From Pyrus communis (Eukaryota; Streptophyta; Magnoliopsida; Rosales; Rosaceae), in the NCBI RefSeq assembly GCF_963583255.1, contig NC_084816.1, positions 17,533,100 to 17,597,099 on the forward strand: a stretch of 64,000 nucleotides of DNA, written 5' to 3'. The position numbers and the translations under genes are program-made. Positions 34,767 through 47,511 of the stretch are shown in pieces. The notes below the pieces were generated by a model. The model was not told the origin of the DNA, did not search any database, and was given only the letters and a program-made list of their open reading frames with translations. Position 1 is the first letter of the stretch, and each line of letters starts with the position of its first letter.

Positions 34767-37338
34767 TCAGGCTTTCAGAGACTCCCCCACTTTAACAAGG
34801 TCCTCTAGTGCCTTTGAAATCTGTGGCTCTGTTAAACCTTCCAATCGAACGCCCCTCTCAACACCCATGTCTGTTAAATAATCAAACGTTTAGTTTGCGG
34901 AGCAATATGGTGCAAAATTCCAGTTAACAGAACACGACTAAAGAACCAAAAAAGGAACGTACATAGGTTGAATAAAAGTACATTAAGAATGAGCAATATA
35001 ACGAGAAGGACTTAGATGGAACAGGTTCACCGCCATGTGGCGTCTCAATCCAATAACACATTGCGATGTGGAGAAAAACTTGCACATGATATTGCATTAT
35101 TGGACGAGGGAAGCCAAATGGCGGTGAACCCATTCCATCTAAGTCCTCCCATATCAGACCATGACACAGCGTGGCAGAAAGTGCGTCATTAAGTACAGGC
35201 ACCTTATTGTGAAGGGAGAGTGTTGTTTATCATTCGTCAAGTAGTCATATCCAAACCCACTTTGCTGTTAATCCTCACCCAATATGACGACTAGATAGGT
35301 AAAGCTGTTATCCAATAGGGTGAAAGCAGGCAGACTCGAGTCCCTACACCTTTAAGGTTGCTTATTGCAAAATTTCTCTATACTTGATATACAATTCTAA
35401 CATGACCTATTCAAATTAGTCCATGCACGTCCATAACATGTGCGTTATTGGTAAAATAGAAAGCATAGCCAAGCCTTGGGATTTCTAAAGGATTCCGTAC
35501 AGAAGAAATGAAATAAGAGGAAATTAATAAAAGTTTTAGCTCCAACTTTTAAAAAATCCTATGAACCAACTGGTGGAAGCTAGCTAGAACCATTATTGTT
35601 CGGCCACCTGAAAAAGACATGTTCTATTGCTAGCAATCATGCTCTTCTAAGTGACGGAACCTAAATTCTTCTTCTTTTGACCTCTCGTGGCATCTTCAAC
35701 TTAAACAAAATACATAAATTTGGTGACACATGTCATAACAGTAACTGAAACTCAGCACATCAGAGTAACAGGGGCGACATCTATCTTTTTCATACATCTA
35801 ATATTGTTTGACTAAACCTAACATCCTGAAACTTTAGTTCAGGAATTAACTTATTTTCAAAAGTTATCAATAATCAAATAACTAGAATTTTCTAAGGCTT
35901 TAAATACACATTTTTGTTCATACATATGATGGAGGTGAAGAAAACAAGCACTTGACCGGTAAATATTCAAACTTTTTATTCAATCACTTGTAATTAGTTC
36001 ATAGGACAAAGGAAAAATAAAAACTCATTTTCCACACTGAACCAAAGAAAAAACATGGTAAATAGTTTTAACCAATAAATTATAAAATGTTCAATGCACT
36101 TGCCCAAGATACTGCTGCACCCCTTTTTCCGTTACTTAGCAGTTTTCACATGCATCTTGAAGTGAAACATAGTTCTAGTTATAATAAAAGGGTATTATTG
36201 CAAGTCTAGACTACAAACATATTGAAGTGTTCCGACAATTAGAAATCTCAAGTTCCTCTAGTTGATCAGCTCCCACTAAACCTAAAACAATTTTTTTTTT
36301 TTTTGAAATTATCAGCCAACGATGGTTGGTTGAGTTAGTAAGGATTGTTCTTTGCATTATACCAAGGCCTAGTTCCGGCCCTGCTGCCGGCAATCCCTCT
36401 TGGTGGGCTATCTGTAAAAACCAAAAAAGAGGCTAAAAGTCTAAGACCCCTCTGTAAGTTCTCAAAGAGCCTCAAAGAGGCTTGTGGTATGCCCTGAGGG
36501 GATGGAGTAGCCTCCCCTCCTCCTAAACTTTTTTTCACCCAAAAAAAACCTATCATCCCCTCTCAAACATTTTCTCCTTATCCAATATATATTTTCTCCT
36601 TACTAACTCAGATCTATTTTCTCTCTTCCCACTATTCTCTTATTTCCCCTTCTCTATATTTGCTTAAAAACTAAAAAATGTTATAAAAAAAGGCCCTAAA
36701 ATGAGCAGACTCCATCATTTAAAAGATGCATATACTTGTGTGCGTAAGTGCGTGCTTATTAGAAACCATCTTATGAATCATTAAAAAGACTGGAATCCAA
36801 GTAGCAACCAAACAGACGGCAGTCATATGTTGGATTCCATAATTATTCATAAATCACAAGGCAATGCAGTGAGAGCTAATATCTACCTTAACCCAATGAT
36901 GATACACAATTCTTTTTTTTTTTTTTGTTGAAAACGACACACAATATTTACTTGAATTTAAGCATTTCGAATTCTAAAAATCACTGAAAAATATAAAAAT
37001 AAAAATAAAAATCAATATAAAAAAAAAGGAAGGGTGGGATGGGAATACCATATCTAGCCCACAACTGAGGTTCAATCCCTCTGCATTCACGAATTAAGAT
37101 GGGCAATTTGGGGTTTGCACTCTTCAGATCCTTGTAATTCTTCTCCACAAATGTTCTGCAAATTCAAACAAAGATTTACCATTTCTGTAAAAAATAAATA
37201 ATGAATAATAAATAATTTAAAATAATAAAAAAGAAAAAGCGATTGAATGGACCTGGTCGATGCGCTTGAAGGGGACGATTGGCAGAGCAAAACCCTAATC
37301 TCCTTCAAGTTCTGAGATAGCTTCCCTCTCCATGCCAT
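34767..37338 (-). CDS. NDUFA2: NADH dehydrogenase 1 alpha subcomplex subunit 2 (complex I B8)
   Basis: Accessory subunit of mitochondrial complex I with a thioredoxin-like fold (L51/S25/CI-B8 domain). Three exons on the minus strand, 37338-37253, 37155-37049 and 34870-34767, splice GT-AG into 98 residues, the normal length. The protein begins [20 protein letters not shown], contains [20 protein letters not shown] and [19 protein letters not shown], and ends [17 protein letters not shown]. It has no long cleavable presequence, as is usual for this subunit. Intron 2 is 2.2 kb and hosts a hairpin repeat (35008-35146). It is transcribed divergently from the PP4 gene, with the ATGs 440 bp apart. 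Confidence 0.95.
35008..35146. mobile_element. 139-bp near-palindromic MITE in NDUFA2 intron 2
   Basis: Left arm GGACTTAGATGGAACAGGTT and right arm complement GGACTTAGATGGAATGGGTT continue pairing for about 60 bp (through CACCGCCATnTGG and TCCAATAA), leaving a loop of ~20 bp. Transcribed, it would fold into a long hairpin. The superfamily is unclear; no clean target duplication found. Confidence 0.7.
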
Positions 37339-37777
37339 TTTCTCTCTCTACCCCTCTCTCTCTAACTCGCAAGCTTGAGGATGAATAAGTTCTGCCAAGG
37401 TCTGTTAATCGCTTTGTGACTCTCGGGTCCAACGACTTGTCGTGCGATTTTACGACATGTCGTTTCATCTGTTTGAAAGATTGAAATTTAGATGGGGGCA
37501 TTTAGCAAAAGATAAAGTTGGAAGTGGGCAAAACTCAAATAAAAGAAATCTGCAGAGCTGAGAGTGAGAGGAGCCCGCAGAAAAAAAAGGGAGTGAGAGT
37601 GAGAGACAAGGTTGTGGAGGACGGGAGAGAGAGAGAGAGAGAGAGAGATTCACAAATTCACTATCTCACTGTTAGAGAGAGGATTGGTGGTGCCGGCGGC
37701 TGTCTGGGCGGCGTGGGGCTGAGGAAGGGGAGAAAAGGTGGTAGGGTAGAAAGAGAAAGTAGAGAGAGGGGGTAGAG
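37339..37777. promoter_or_regulatory. Divergent promoter interval between NDUFA2 and PP4c
   Basis: Only 439 bp separate the two start codons, so both 5' UTRs and promoters must share it. On the PP4 side there is a (GA)n tract at about 37625-37650 and more GA-rich leader to the ATG. On the NDUFA2 side there is the matching CT-rich leader (37340-37375). No TATA box stands out, consistent with two broadly expressed genes. Confidence 0.6.
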
Positions 37778-37948
37778 ATGTCAGACCTAGACCGGCAAAT
37801 AGAGCAGCTAAAGAAGTGCGAGCCTCTCAAAGAGTCGGAGGTGAAGGCTCTCTGCCTCAAAGCCATGGAAATCCTCGTCGAAGAGAGCAACGTTCAGAGA
37901 GTCGATGCTCCTGTCACTGTACTCTCTCTCTCTCTCTCTCTCTCTCTT

Positions 37949-37981
<33 letters not shown>

Positions 37982-40900
37982 GTAATTGCGAGCTCAGTGG
38001 ATTTTTCGGGTAGTCATCGAAGTAGTACTATGATAATTATCTGGGGGTTTATTGATTTGTTTGGGATGGATTTGATTTGGCAATGTTTTTCGATGTTTAA
38101 TTCGAGACAAGTGGGTTTGTCTTTGATTTTTCAATTTTTATGTAATTGCAACCCGACTTTATGAAGAAAAAACCGTAAAATAGTGTTGGATTCTAGGATA
38201 TAGCTAAGGGTTTTAGAATGATATTTCAATTGGGTTTTCCTATTTTTACTTGGATAATCAAATGGTTGAAAGAAATGCGTGTCGGGTTTAGAATTTGGAG
38301 CGATATATAGTATTAACAGTAGTTACCATTTACTTTGTTGACGAGCGGCCTATATTTTCGCTACAATTTGTGCTTATTACGAAGTATTTAAATCCTGAAT
38401 GTTGCGGGCTTCATGCTGATTAATTATTATTGTTCTCTATGCTTTGATGAATAGATATGCGGCGACATCCATGGGCAATTCTATGACATGAAAGAGCTTT
38501 TCAAAGTAGGAGGTGATTGCCCGAAGACTAACTACTTGTTTCTTGGAGATTTTGTTGACAGAGGATTCTATTCCGTTGAGACATTTCTACTCCTACTTGC
38601 CCTTAAGGTGACATGCTTATATTCTTCTCTACTTTTCCTGATTTCTTTGGCATTTGAAGATACTCGACTTGCTATTTATATCATTAAAGGCGATTGATGT
38701 TTTTATGTACATTTGAAGTGTTAGTCATATTCTTCAAAAGTTTCTAGTACATTGTTGTTTATATTGCTTCAAAAGATAACCCTATTTTAAAATTTTAGGA
38801 TCTGTTTGATTTCAGTAGATTGGTGTTTGTGTATAGTACACCAAACTCCATGTCATGGATCTCCTGCACTGGAAACCACACAGTGATGCAGTAGTGCAAG
38901 AATCGGAAAATAAAATGATGGAATAAAAGTAGCTAAATAAGTGAAACTGTCGATGTGAAGGTTACTTTACAAGGATTCTTGATTTGGGTCAAGTTTTTAA
39001 GAGTATTGGTTTTGGTCTTAAGAGCACGCAATGTCTTTAAGTTGCTAATGAAAAGTTTAAAATTTGTTTAGTACTTGATATTTAGTATTATGTTTTCCAT
39101 TTTCCTGCCACTATTGTTTCTTATAGATGATAGAACTTCTTCCAAATGATACAACTGCATTAAAGACTTATCATAGTTCACTCACAAGTCTTTGGTTGTT
39201 GAACTCTCGTAAAGCTTTTTGTAAATTGATTTTGGATTGAAGGGTACATAACACAAATATTGATTCATGATGGTTGAGGAAAGGAAGTGGAACATTACAT
39301 CTCTCTTTAAAAATAAAAAAAAAATTTCTTTTTACTAGAACTGTAAGCTAGTACAGATAAGGTTACTGCTACGAATTTCCTACCTGAATTAGTAGAAGAA
39401 TAGCTAATGGATAGGGATACATTTTGATAGAGATGCTAGATAGCCTAGGTTTTGACAATATCTACAGATTGTGCATCTATTCTTACTGTTCATCTAATTG
39501 TTTCATGGTTTATTCATTACTTTATTTCATTCTTTTTTTACTATTTTAACACAAAATAATTATTTCAGGTTAGATATCCTGATCGGATAACTCTTATTAG
39601 AGGAAACCACGAGAGCCGTCAGATCACACAGGTTAAGTCTCTTCTACTGGTGCCTACTGTTTAGTGCTTACCCATTCAGAATATTTACTGAGTTATCCTT
39701 TCTAGACAGGTGTATGGATTCTACGATGAATGTCTACGAAAGTATGGATCCGTCAATGTTTGGAGATATTGCACGGATATATTCGATTATCTGAGGTTTG
39801 CCCTTTTCTATCACATAAGTTTTCTGTTGAAGGATAGGACTGATTATTTTTTTCGTATTGGAAATCTAGTTTCATAGTGGGTTATGACAGTTTATTTTCT
39901 TTTGAAGGAGATCATAGGATATTATGATCTGTTAATTAAACCCTGTATTAGTTATCAAATTACCATTCCTTTCTTTTGGAAAGGATCCCCTAGGCCTTAG
40001 TTGAGGTAGCAGGTGGTGGGGCAGGATTGTGATAGATCTTGGGATTCAAATGTATGTATAGAAAAGGAGAAAAAGTTATTAAAATTCATTCTAAATTTCA
40101 TCCAAATTGGATGTTGAGATCATTATAACCGGATGTTGCCATTATTTGTTGCTTGAAACAGTTACTGTCGTTACACTATTTTAACAAAATTCCCATATCG
40201 AAAACTTGTTAGAATTTTCTTAATTTAATGCGTTAATTTTCTCAAATTCTTTCCAGCTGTTAGATTCCCATATTTCTCATTGTCTTTTCTTTTTAGCACT
40301 TTGCCCACCGTTCCACATTCAACTCAGTAGGTGTCCTGTTTTATAAGTTTATCTATGCATCCTTTGTTTAGAAGCAAGTACTAAATCGTCAAAGTAAACT
40401 CTTTGTTTACCCTGTTACACGCCATTAGTCAGTTTAATTTAGTCTTCATTTAAACTGCTTCCAATAGAGACCGAGACTCGGGCATATTATATTGTTTCTC
40501 CTTTACAGATTTTGAATTTTTATGGTGGTTTAATGTAGTCTGTCCGCTCTCATCGAAAATAAGATTTTCAGTGTACATGGTGGTCTCTCTCCTGCCATTA
40601 CAACCTTGGATCAGGTTCGAGAATCCTTTTTGAGTTTGAGTTGTTACTATGTTTTCTTTAGTTTTTAGTCCCTCCTTTGTATGCTAACCGACCAACATGT
40701 TCTGTTGGCAGATACGAACAATTGATAGGAAGCAAGAAGTACCTCATGATGGTGGCATGTGTGACCTACTTTGGTCAGATCCTGAAGATATCGTGGATGG
40801 TTGGGGTTTGAGTCCGCGTGGTGCTGGTTACCTCTTTGGTGGCAGTGTTGTTACCCCATTTAACCATGCAAACAACATTGACTATATATGCCGTGCCCAT

Positions 40901-41617
40901 CAGTTGGTAATGGAAGGGTATAAATGGATGTTCAATAACCAGATCGTAACTGTCTGGTCAGCACCAAATTACTGTTACAGGTAAGTTAGGGATCTGCAAC
41001 CAACCTTTCCCCCTTTTTTCCGGAGTTTGAAGGTTTATACTGAGTTTTCAACGATGGTCTGTTGCAGATGTGGTAATGTAGCTGCAATTCTTGAGCTGGA
41101 TGAAAATCTTAATAAGCAGTTTCGTGTCTTTGATGCTGCTCCACAGGTGTGTACAAAAATTTGATTTTTCTTGAAAAATAGGAAACTTTCTTTATTTTGA
41201 GCAGCACCGTGAAACTTTGTTTGTGTTGTCCACTTGTAATTGGTGTTATGTGGGATCATGCAGCCAGTGAAAAAAAAAAAAAAAAAGATGCACTGGTTGT
41301 TTGAAGGATTCTACTCAACATGATTGTGAATAAAATCTGGAAAAAGTTGAAATGCAGTCTCTGAATTGGATTATATTGAAATAATTAGTATGATTTGTTA
41401 CTACATTTGCAATTTGTAAATGTACAAAAGAATGACACTCAATTCAGTGGCATGGACCGTGAGTGTATCCACTGTCTTTGTTTTTCTTTTTTTTTTTTTT
41501 TATTTATTTTTTCCTGTTGTCCCACTTCCCTTATATTTTACGCTAAAAGATGGTGATAAAATGCAGGAGTCAAGAGGCGCGCCTGCCAAGAAACCTGCAC
41601 CAGACTACTTTCTCTGA
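37778..41617 (+). CDS. PPX1: Serine/threonine protein phosphatase 4 catalytic subunit (PP-X)
   Basis: Metal-dependent PPP-family phosphatase that works with PP4R2/R3-type subunits in the nucleus and cytoplasm. Eight exons, 37778-37918, 38455-38607, 39569-39631, 39710-39795, 40539-40614, 40712-40980, 41068-41146 and 41567-41617, join by GT-AG introns into 305 residues, exactly the plant PPX length. Metal-binding and catalytic motifs are intact: GDIHGQ (50-55), GDFVDRG (78-84), GNHE (110-113), SVHGGLSP and the APNYCYRCGN loop. The tail ends DYFL, whose terminal Leu is the carboxymethylation site in this subfamily. The start [17 protein letters not shown] is the conserved PP4 N-terminus. Intron 1 begins with a (CT)n(TA)n microsatellite. 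A candidate polyadenylation signal AATAAA lies about 400 bp past the stop (near 42017). PPX1 and PPX2 cannot be told apart here. Confidence 0.97.
37921..37985. repeat. Compound (CT)n(TA)n(TATG)n microsatellite at PP4c intron 1 start
   Basis: A CT run of about 26 bp, then TA of about 20 bp, then several GTAT units, starting directly beyond the exon 1 donor (GTACTCTCT). It is likely polymorphic and close enough to the donor to matter for splicing, though this is speculation. Confidence 0.9.
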
Positions 41618-43472
41618 GGTTGGTTAAGACTGCCTGTCATTATCCAGGAGCCTAATACGTGAACAGCCTATACAGACAAGGTGGATGGAGGATCTCTCAC
41701 ATGATACACAGAATTTAGGGTGAGCGTTTGTGTTTGAGTCCTCCAACGACTGGAGAAAGCTGTACTTTTCTGTTCGTCGCTGGTTTGGATTGTGGGGTTT
41801 GCTTTTCTTGTATGCCTGCTGCTTCTACCATTTCTCATTTAGTACATGTCAGAGTAGTGTGCATTGGCTAGCCTGTTATATGAATTATAGTTTCGTTTTC
41901 CTTGTGATTGTCGGAACGGTCTCCGAAACGGACACTATTGCTTCCTTTGGAACCTGAATAGAAGGATTTGATTGAATTAGGGACAAATGGTAAACAATTA
42001 TTTTTGTCCTTGTGGGCAATAAAGCTCTTTACGATTATCTGGTTGTTCTTTTAACTTGAGAATGATGTTTTAAGCTACACCAATTTCAACTGTTACGATG
42101 GCGATAAGCATCTTAAATCACCCGCTATTGCTACGGAGAGTGCATATTGATAAAAAGATGCGAAATGAAGTTGTAGCGATGGATAGATAAGGTGAACTCA
42201 TACGGTTTTGTTCTTGAGCGGAGCATGGACACGAGATAGATGATTAGGTGTATGGTGAACATATGCATAGTTATGGTGAGAGCAAGAATGCGCCCATTTT
42301 TATTCTACCCATGACCTGCAATAATCGCATTCCAAGTAGTCAAAACCCCCCTAACGAACACATCTCTACTTACCATCTTATCGAACACGCGACAAGCTCC
42401 AAAAATGGTTGTAGTCGAAGCCCCTTCCGAGTAGTCCACTTTGTCGGATTTTTGACACAAACATAGTATACCCCTCTTTAAGAGAATCAAGAGCCAGAAT
42501 TATGAAGAAGTTTACAGGAAAAATGGAAAAAAGTGTGCAGATAACTTCGGTTTTGAAGTGGATGCGGACTGGGATCTGTTAATGTAGTTACCAAATTAGT
42601 GATCAGAACAATTTATTTGCAGTGGGTTTAACGTTATTGTGGTGGCCCGTCCAATAAATGGTGATATGTTATTAGCACTGTTTTTAACGATTGAAAACTA
42701 AGGAAGTGCACTTAGACCCGTTTAGATATCTGTCTAGCCTACTTAAGCATCCGCCTAGGTCTCGATTTTCATTTAGACAAAAAATTTATAATTTTTGTTT
42801 TGCATTTTATTTTGTCAATAAAATGCAAGAGACTTGTTAAATACTTAGATGAATACTCATTATATGTTTATTCCCTAAGTTTTCAATATATTATAATACT
42901 TTATAATTTACATGTCATTTTATTTTGCAAGTAATGTATTACAATACAATTATATACTTATAGTTAAGTATAAATAAGCACTTAAGCACTTATTTATACC
43001 ATATATAATCAATTACTTAACCTAATTTATCTCAGCTCTGTTTAACCGTCCAGGCTCTAGATCCTAACCAGGCACCTGAGTAGCTCCTAGGTTTTTATTG
43101 TGCAACTCCTCCTCCGGAAGTCCAGCCACAAGTGCAAACTACCCTTCACATAATGAAGAAAACTCCAAAACGTCAACCAACTAACTTGTTCCACCCAAAC
43201 ACTACAATTCCCACCTGTTGCTCTTTCATTCTCTCCACTGATTCATCACCATTGACGATCCATCAAAATTCAAATTTTCCTCAATAACCCAAAATTCCAT
43301 TTTCCCCATCCACTCCTTGAGCAAGTTGATTTTTGTATTACCCATTGCCCTCTGCTGAAATCTAACCTGTTTTTTCAACTATGTTTATGGGTTTCTTCTG
43401 AAAATTTCTTGCCTTTCACTCCAAATTTTCCGTGGCGCATGCTGCGGTAGCTTAATTTAGCCATTATCTGAG
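41618..43472. other. Intergenic: PP4c 3' UTR, PPR relic, repeat-like DNA
   Basis: Besides the PPR fragment listed separately, 42690-43100 looks like decayed repeat with CCTAGG/GCCTAGGT-type words at both ends (42763 and 43080), perhaps a MITE. The last ~350 bp are the likely promoter and leader of the BPI-family gene. Confidence 0.4.
42250..42410 (-). pseudogene. PPR-repeat relic
   Basis: Read on the minus strand, ACRVFDKMVSRDVF...TTWNAIIAGHG*NKNGR resembles the L/S-type motif of PPR proteins (AxxVFDxMxxRDVxxWNAxIAGxxxNG). An in-frame stop interrupts it, and no flanking PPR motifs are recognisable, so it is a broken fragment. Confidence 0.5.
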
Positions 43473-46400
43473 ATGGGTTCCTTCCCAAAGTCAATGAAAT
43501 CTGCAATTTTCTTCATAATTTCATCACTTTTTCTGGTTTCTGCAACTACCCAAGAAGAAGGATTCATATCTGTGGTCGTATCCAGAAAGGGTCTTGATTT
43601 CACCAAGGACTTGCTGATAGAACAGGCTGTTTCCTCCATAATCCCCCTTCAGCTGCCCGAAATCGAAAAGTCTATCAAAATCCCACTTGTTGGCAAAGTT
43701 GATATTGTTCTGTCGAATATCTTAATTTACAATGTGGAAATTGGCTCTTCATACGTGGAGACCGGTGACTCTGGTATTGCTTTAATTGCTTCAGGAGCCA
43801 CTGCAAATTTGAGCATGGATTGGAAGTATACTTATAGCACTTGGTTATTTGATATTTCAGATAGTGGGCATGCCTCCATTCAGGTACACTGACCAACTCA
43901 GAAATGCTATCTTACTTTTCTCTTGCTTTAATTGCATTGAATTATGAACCAAGGCATATGAGGATTATGGTAGATTGTACTTCTGTGATAATTGGTTGTC
44001 ATAAATTTGTAGTTTCAATTCTACTTGAGATTGAATTTATGCACCTCCCCTTGGCGTCTCGCCTTGGGTAGCCACCCACTGCATTTTCATTGCCTCTTGA
44101 GGACAGTGAGAAGTGACCAGCTTGGAGTTGAATGTGCAGTCTTGTTTACTGTTATCATTAATATCTGGCTTAAATGGGTTTAAGTCTATGGAGTATGTTT
44201 CCAAGTCAAACCGAAAAACTTCCAAATAAGGAGGAAGTCTCCGGTTGGTTACTTTTGTGCAGGCCCTAAAGTATATCTAATTGTCATTAGGAGAAGCTCA
44301 ACAGAACTATTAAGTAGAAACTGATATTATCGCACAATTTTACAAGATGTAACAGTGAACTGTTAGAAATTAATGGTATGGAAAATGGTTCCGTGGTCAG
44401 TTGCTGTAATAAATTGTAGTGTATTATGCATTATGTGCATTCCAAGATCACTGAGTGAAGAGAGATTTTCGTTGAGGTCAAAATTTTGATAGGAACAAGG
44501 TAGAGGAGTGGAACCAATTAAACTAAGAACATGTTCATAGAAATCTTATTCTGAAGCCTCTCTCCCCTCCATTTGTTTGATTCTTATAAAGTGCTGTTGC
44601 TTCTGAAAAAGGTTGAAGGTATGGAAGTGGGTGTTACCTTAGCTTTGAAGGACCAAGAAGGAACTCTTAAGCTGTCTGTTTTGGAATGCGGTTGCTATGT
44701 GAAGGATATCGCCATTAAGTTAGATGGTGGAGCATCTTGGCTTTACCAAGGGTATGCAATCCTCTTAATTAACTTTGTTTTGATAAAGAGTTATGTGCCT
44801 CTTTTGTTTCGGTTAAAGGTCATTTCAGCCTCTGAACCTGTATTAATTAAGACTACATAAGGTCCACCCATAAGGTTTATGATCTTTTCTCCGATACCAA
44901 TGTATTGTAGTTGATCCTCTTACCTTTGGTTTTCAGATTAGTGGATGCCTTTAAAGGCCAAATAATTTCTGCAGTTGAAGATAATATTTCCAATAAAGTC
45001 AGAGAAGGAATAGTGAAGCTTGACAGTTTACTACAATCGCTTCCAAAACAAATTGCACTGGATGATATTGCAGCTTTGAATGTTACATTTGTGGGCAATC
45101 CTGTGTTGAGTAATCCTTCCGTTGAATTTCAGATAAATGGTCTTTTCACGGCTCTTGATGATAATTCTGCTTCCAGTTTATACAATAAAGGTTCACTAGA
45201 TCCTGTTCCCTGCAATGCTCCAGCTAAGATGGTTGAGATATCATTACATGAAAATGTCTTTAGCTCAGTGTCCTTAGTTTTCTACAACGTAAGATTTTGC
45301 TTTTCCGCTCCATTCTTAACAATGATCTTTTTTTCTTTCTTCACTTTATACTTCCTCCTCCACTAAGGTTGTCTTAAGTTATTTACTTCTCACACCATAT
45401 CTTACTTGAGCATTCAAAAACTGACCTCTGCCTTGCCTGATTTGCACCCTTTTGTTGTTATACATCTATATTACAGAGACCAAGTTGCATAGTTAAATTA
45501 ACATAATATTTTTGTTTCCCCTTGTCTTGGTCAGGCCAATTATATGCAACGGACAATCAACAAGATACCAGATCAGTCCCTTCTGAACACTGCTCAGTGG
45601 AAACACATTGTTCCTCAACTGTACAAGCAATACCCAGATAAAGATATGGAACTTAATATTTCTGTATCTTCTCCACCAATAATAAGAGTTGCGAACAATG
45701 GCATTGATTTCACTGTTTACTCTGATGTGACAATTGGTGTCGTGGATGATGATGAAGTAATATCAGTTGCTTGCATATCATTGGTATGCTTCATCGGAAT
45801 ATGTGTCCTCATTAGTTTTATGCACAATTATTCCCACGTCTGTTATGATTTTCCAAATGCCTTTTGGTGGTGCAGGAGATTCATGCTTCATGTTCTCCAA
45901 AGATCTCGATGAACAAACTAGCTGGCATTGTTAAATTGAATGATATTACAGCTTCCTTGAAGTGGAGTGAAATTGGTAACCTACACATGCGTCTTGTTCA
46001 GGTAATTTCCTTTATGAACTGATTTTAATCATTGTTTTAAGCTTCTAATGTATTTCAAAGAGCACATGATCTGGTTGTAGCCTTGTAGGCGAACAGAATC
46101 AGCATCACGTAGAATTGTAAAAGTGCTTTGGTAATAGCGTTCAGTAAGCCGATCATATTTGGAATATAAACATTTTCTCTTACATCAAGTAGGACAGACA
46201 GTACAGGGTCCTAGTGAATTTTGGACCTCTTGGTCTTAATTGCTCATTAATGAGCCCAATTGTGAGTACTCATGAACCCGTATCAAATTGTAAGCCAAAA
46301 AAATTAGTGATACCCTCTGCAGAATGTTTACCTTTTATTTTTGGGAGTTTTAACGAAAAGCCTGCGGAACTGTTCATTTTAACGAAAAATCACATTTTTA

Positions 46401-46888
46401 CACTAAAAAATCAAACCTGGTACTATTCGCTTTACCCTTTATTTTGTCCTTCTCATTAAAACTCAAAGTTTTCAAGCCCTTTTCATTAGTTTTCCTTTTA
46501 TTTTTGGGGTGATACCTTTTTAAGTTGAATGTTAGTACGAAGTCTACGGACTAGAAGAATATTTTAAAATGCATTTTGTCTGATTTGTCTATGACGATGT
46601 GGCTTATTAACTCTCATAGGGAAAACTTGACTCATCTTTTCCTGCTACTTTCTCCTTTCACAAATATAAAGTCGTTGCTTCATTGATATTAATATGACCA
46701 AGATGTTTAAATTGCAGGCCATATTGTCAACAATCCTCAAAACTGTTGTTGTGCCGTATTTGAATTTATACCTTTGGAAAGGACTACCTTTACCACTTCC
46801 TCGTGGCTTTACACTCAAGAATTCTGAGATCCTCTCCACCAATTCAAGACTTGGAATATTCAGCGATGTTGAGTTTGTAGAAGGATAA
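43473..46888 (+). CDS. BPI/LBP family protein (At1g04970-like)
   Basis: Secreted or endomembrane lipid-binding protein related to animal bactericidal permeability-increasing protein. Plant LBR proteins of this group bind LPS and take part in defence signalling. Exons: 43473-43883, 44612-44751, 44937-45288, 45535-45783, 45876-46001, 46718-46888 (GT-AG), giving 482 residues, near the family norm of ~485. Residues 1-~25 (MGSFPKSMKSAIFFIISSLF) are a signal peptide. The N-terminal BPI barrel follows (GLDFTKDLLIEQAVSSIIPL, LPEIEKSIKIPLVGKVDIVL), then the C-terminal barrel (SLVFYNANYMQRTI...DEVISVACISLEIHA, GNLHMRLVQ). The end PLPRGFTLKNSEIL...VEFVEG is typical. The exon 4 donor was placed at 45784 because it preserves the SVACISL/EIHA joint. 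An earlier GT at 45757 also keeps frame and could be used. Confidence 0.92.
46343..46500. repeat. Interspersed repeat in intron 5 of the BPI-family gene
   Basis: The stretch from TTTTAACGAAAAGCCTGCGG through TTTACCCTTTATTTTGTCCT to CCTTTTCATTAGTTTTCC closely resembles a high-copy non-autonomous repeat I remember from apple and pear genes. Its termini here are not clear, so size and class are uncertain. Confidence 0.5.
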
Positions 46889-47511
46889 CCGGCATCAGTC
46901 AGCAGACCATTAGTTTCAAGCAGATAGTTTGTATACTAGTATGTGTTTGTTTTTCTCTGTAAATCACTGTACACTAGTAGCGCAATGCAAAATCAAAAGT
47001 TAAGCGGAGGTTAAATCATTGGTTGTTTTTGATTCTTCACGAGATTAGTTTATTTTCATCTGTTTTGATGTTCAGGATTTCAGGAGGAAGGGCAAGATGT
47101 AATGTTAATGACAGTTATGAGGTTGATTGGCTTTAGGATGGCTGGTCAGGATTGCACAGCACAATATTGGAGTCTGACTCCACAATGATAGGAAACTAAA
47201 CTTTACAAGCCACACTTTCTGCTTGTAGAACTTGACCAATTCCTACCAAATCTCCATAGTTGTCTCCAACAAACCCACATGTTGCAATGCGGCCTTCGTC
47301 ACGCGAAAACCACTCCTATCTTGTTATACGCTGCGTGAGACAAAGACAACCGGTGTATTAAATCGTTTTTACCAAGTTTTTCTCCGTCGTCGCCCTTTCT
47401 ACAACAGAACTAATGTTGCATTCAATTCCGTACATATTCAAAAGCTTTCTTAGGGTTTGGAGTATAAGTAGCAACCAAGCATAACCCAGTTTTCTTTTTG
47501 TGAAGAGATCG
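46889..47511. other. Spacer between the BPI-family and F-box genes
   Basis: No gene seen. It contains the 3' UTR of the upstream gene and the promoter of the F-box gene. Both are on the plus strand. Confidence 0.45.

Noticed and set aside
45757..45783. Earlier donor for exon 4 of the BPI-family gene
   Set aside because: It is in frame, but would remove the VISVACISL stretch that I recognise as conserved; kept only as an alternative.
47500..47511. Upstream GTG as the start of the F-box protein
   Set aside because: Plant nuclear genes start at ATG; the first in-frame ATG (47512) gives the normal N-terminus.
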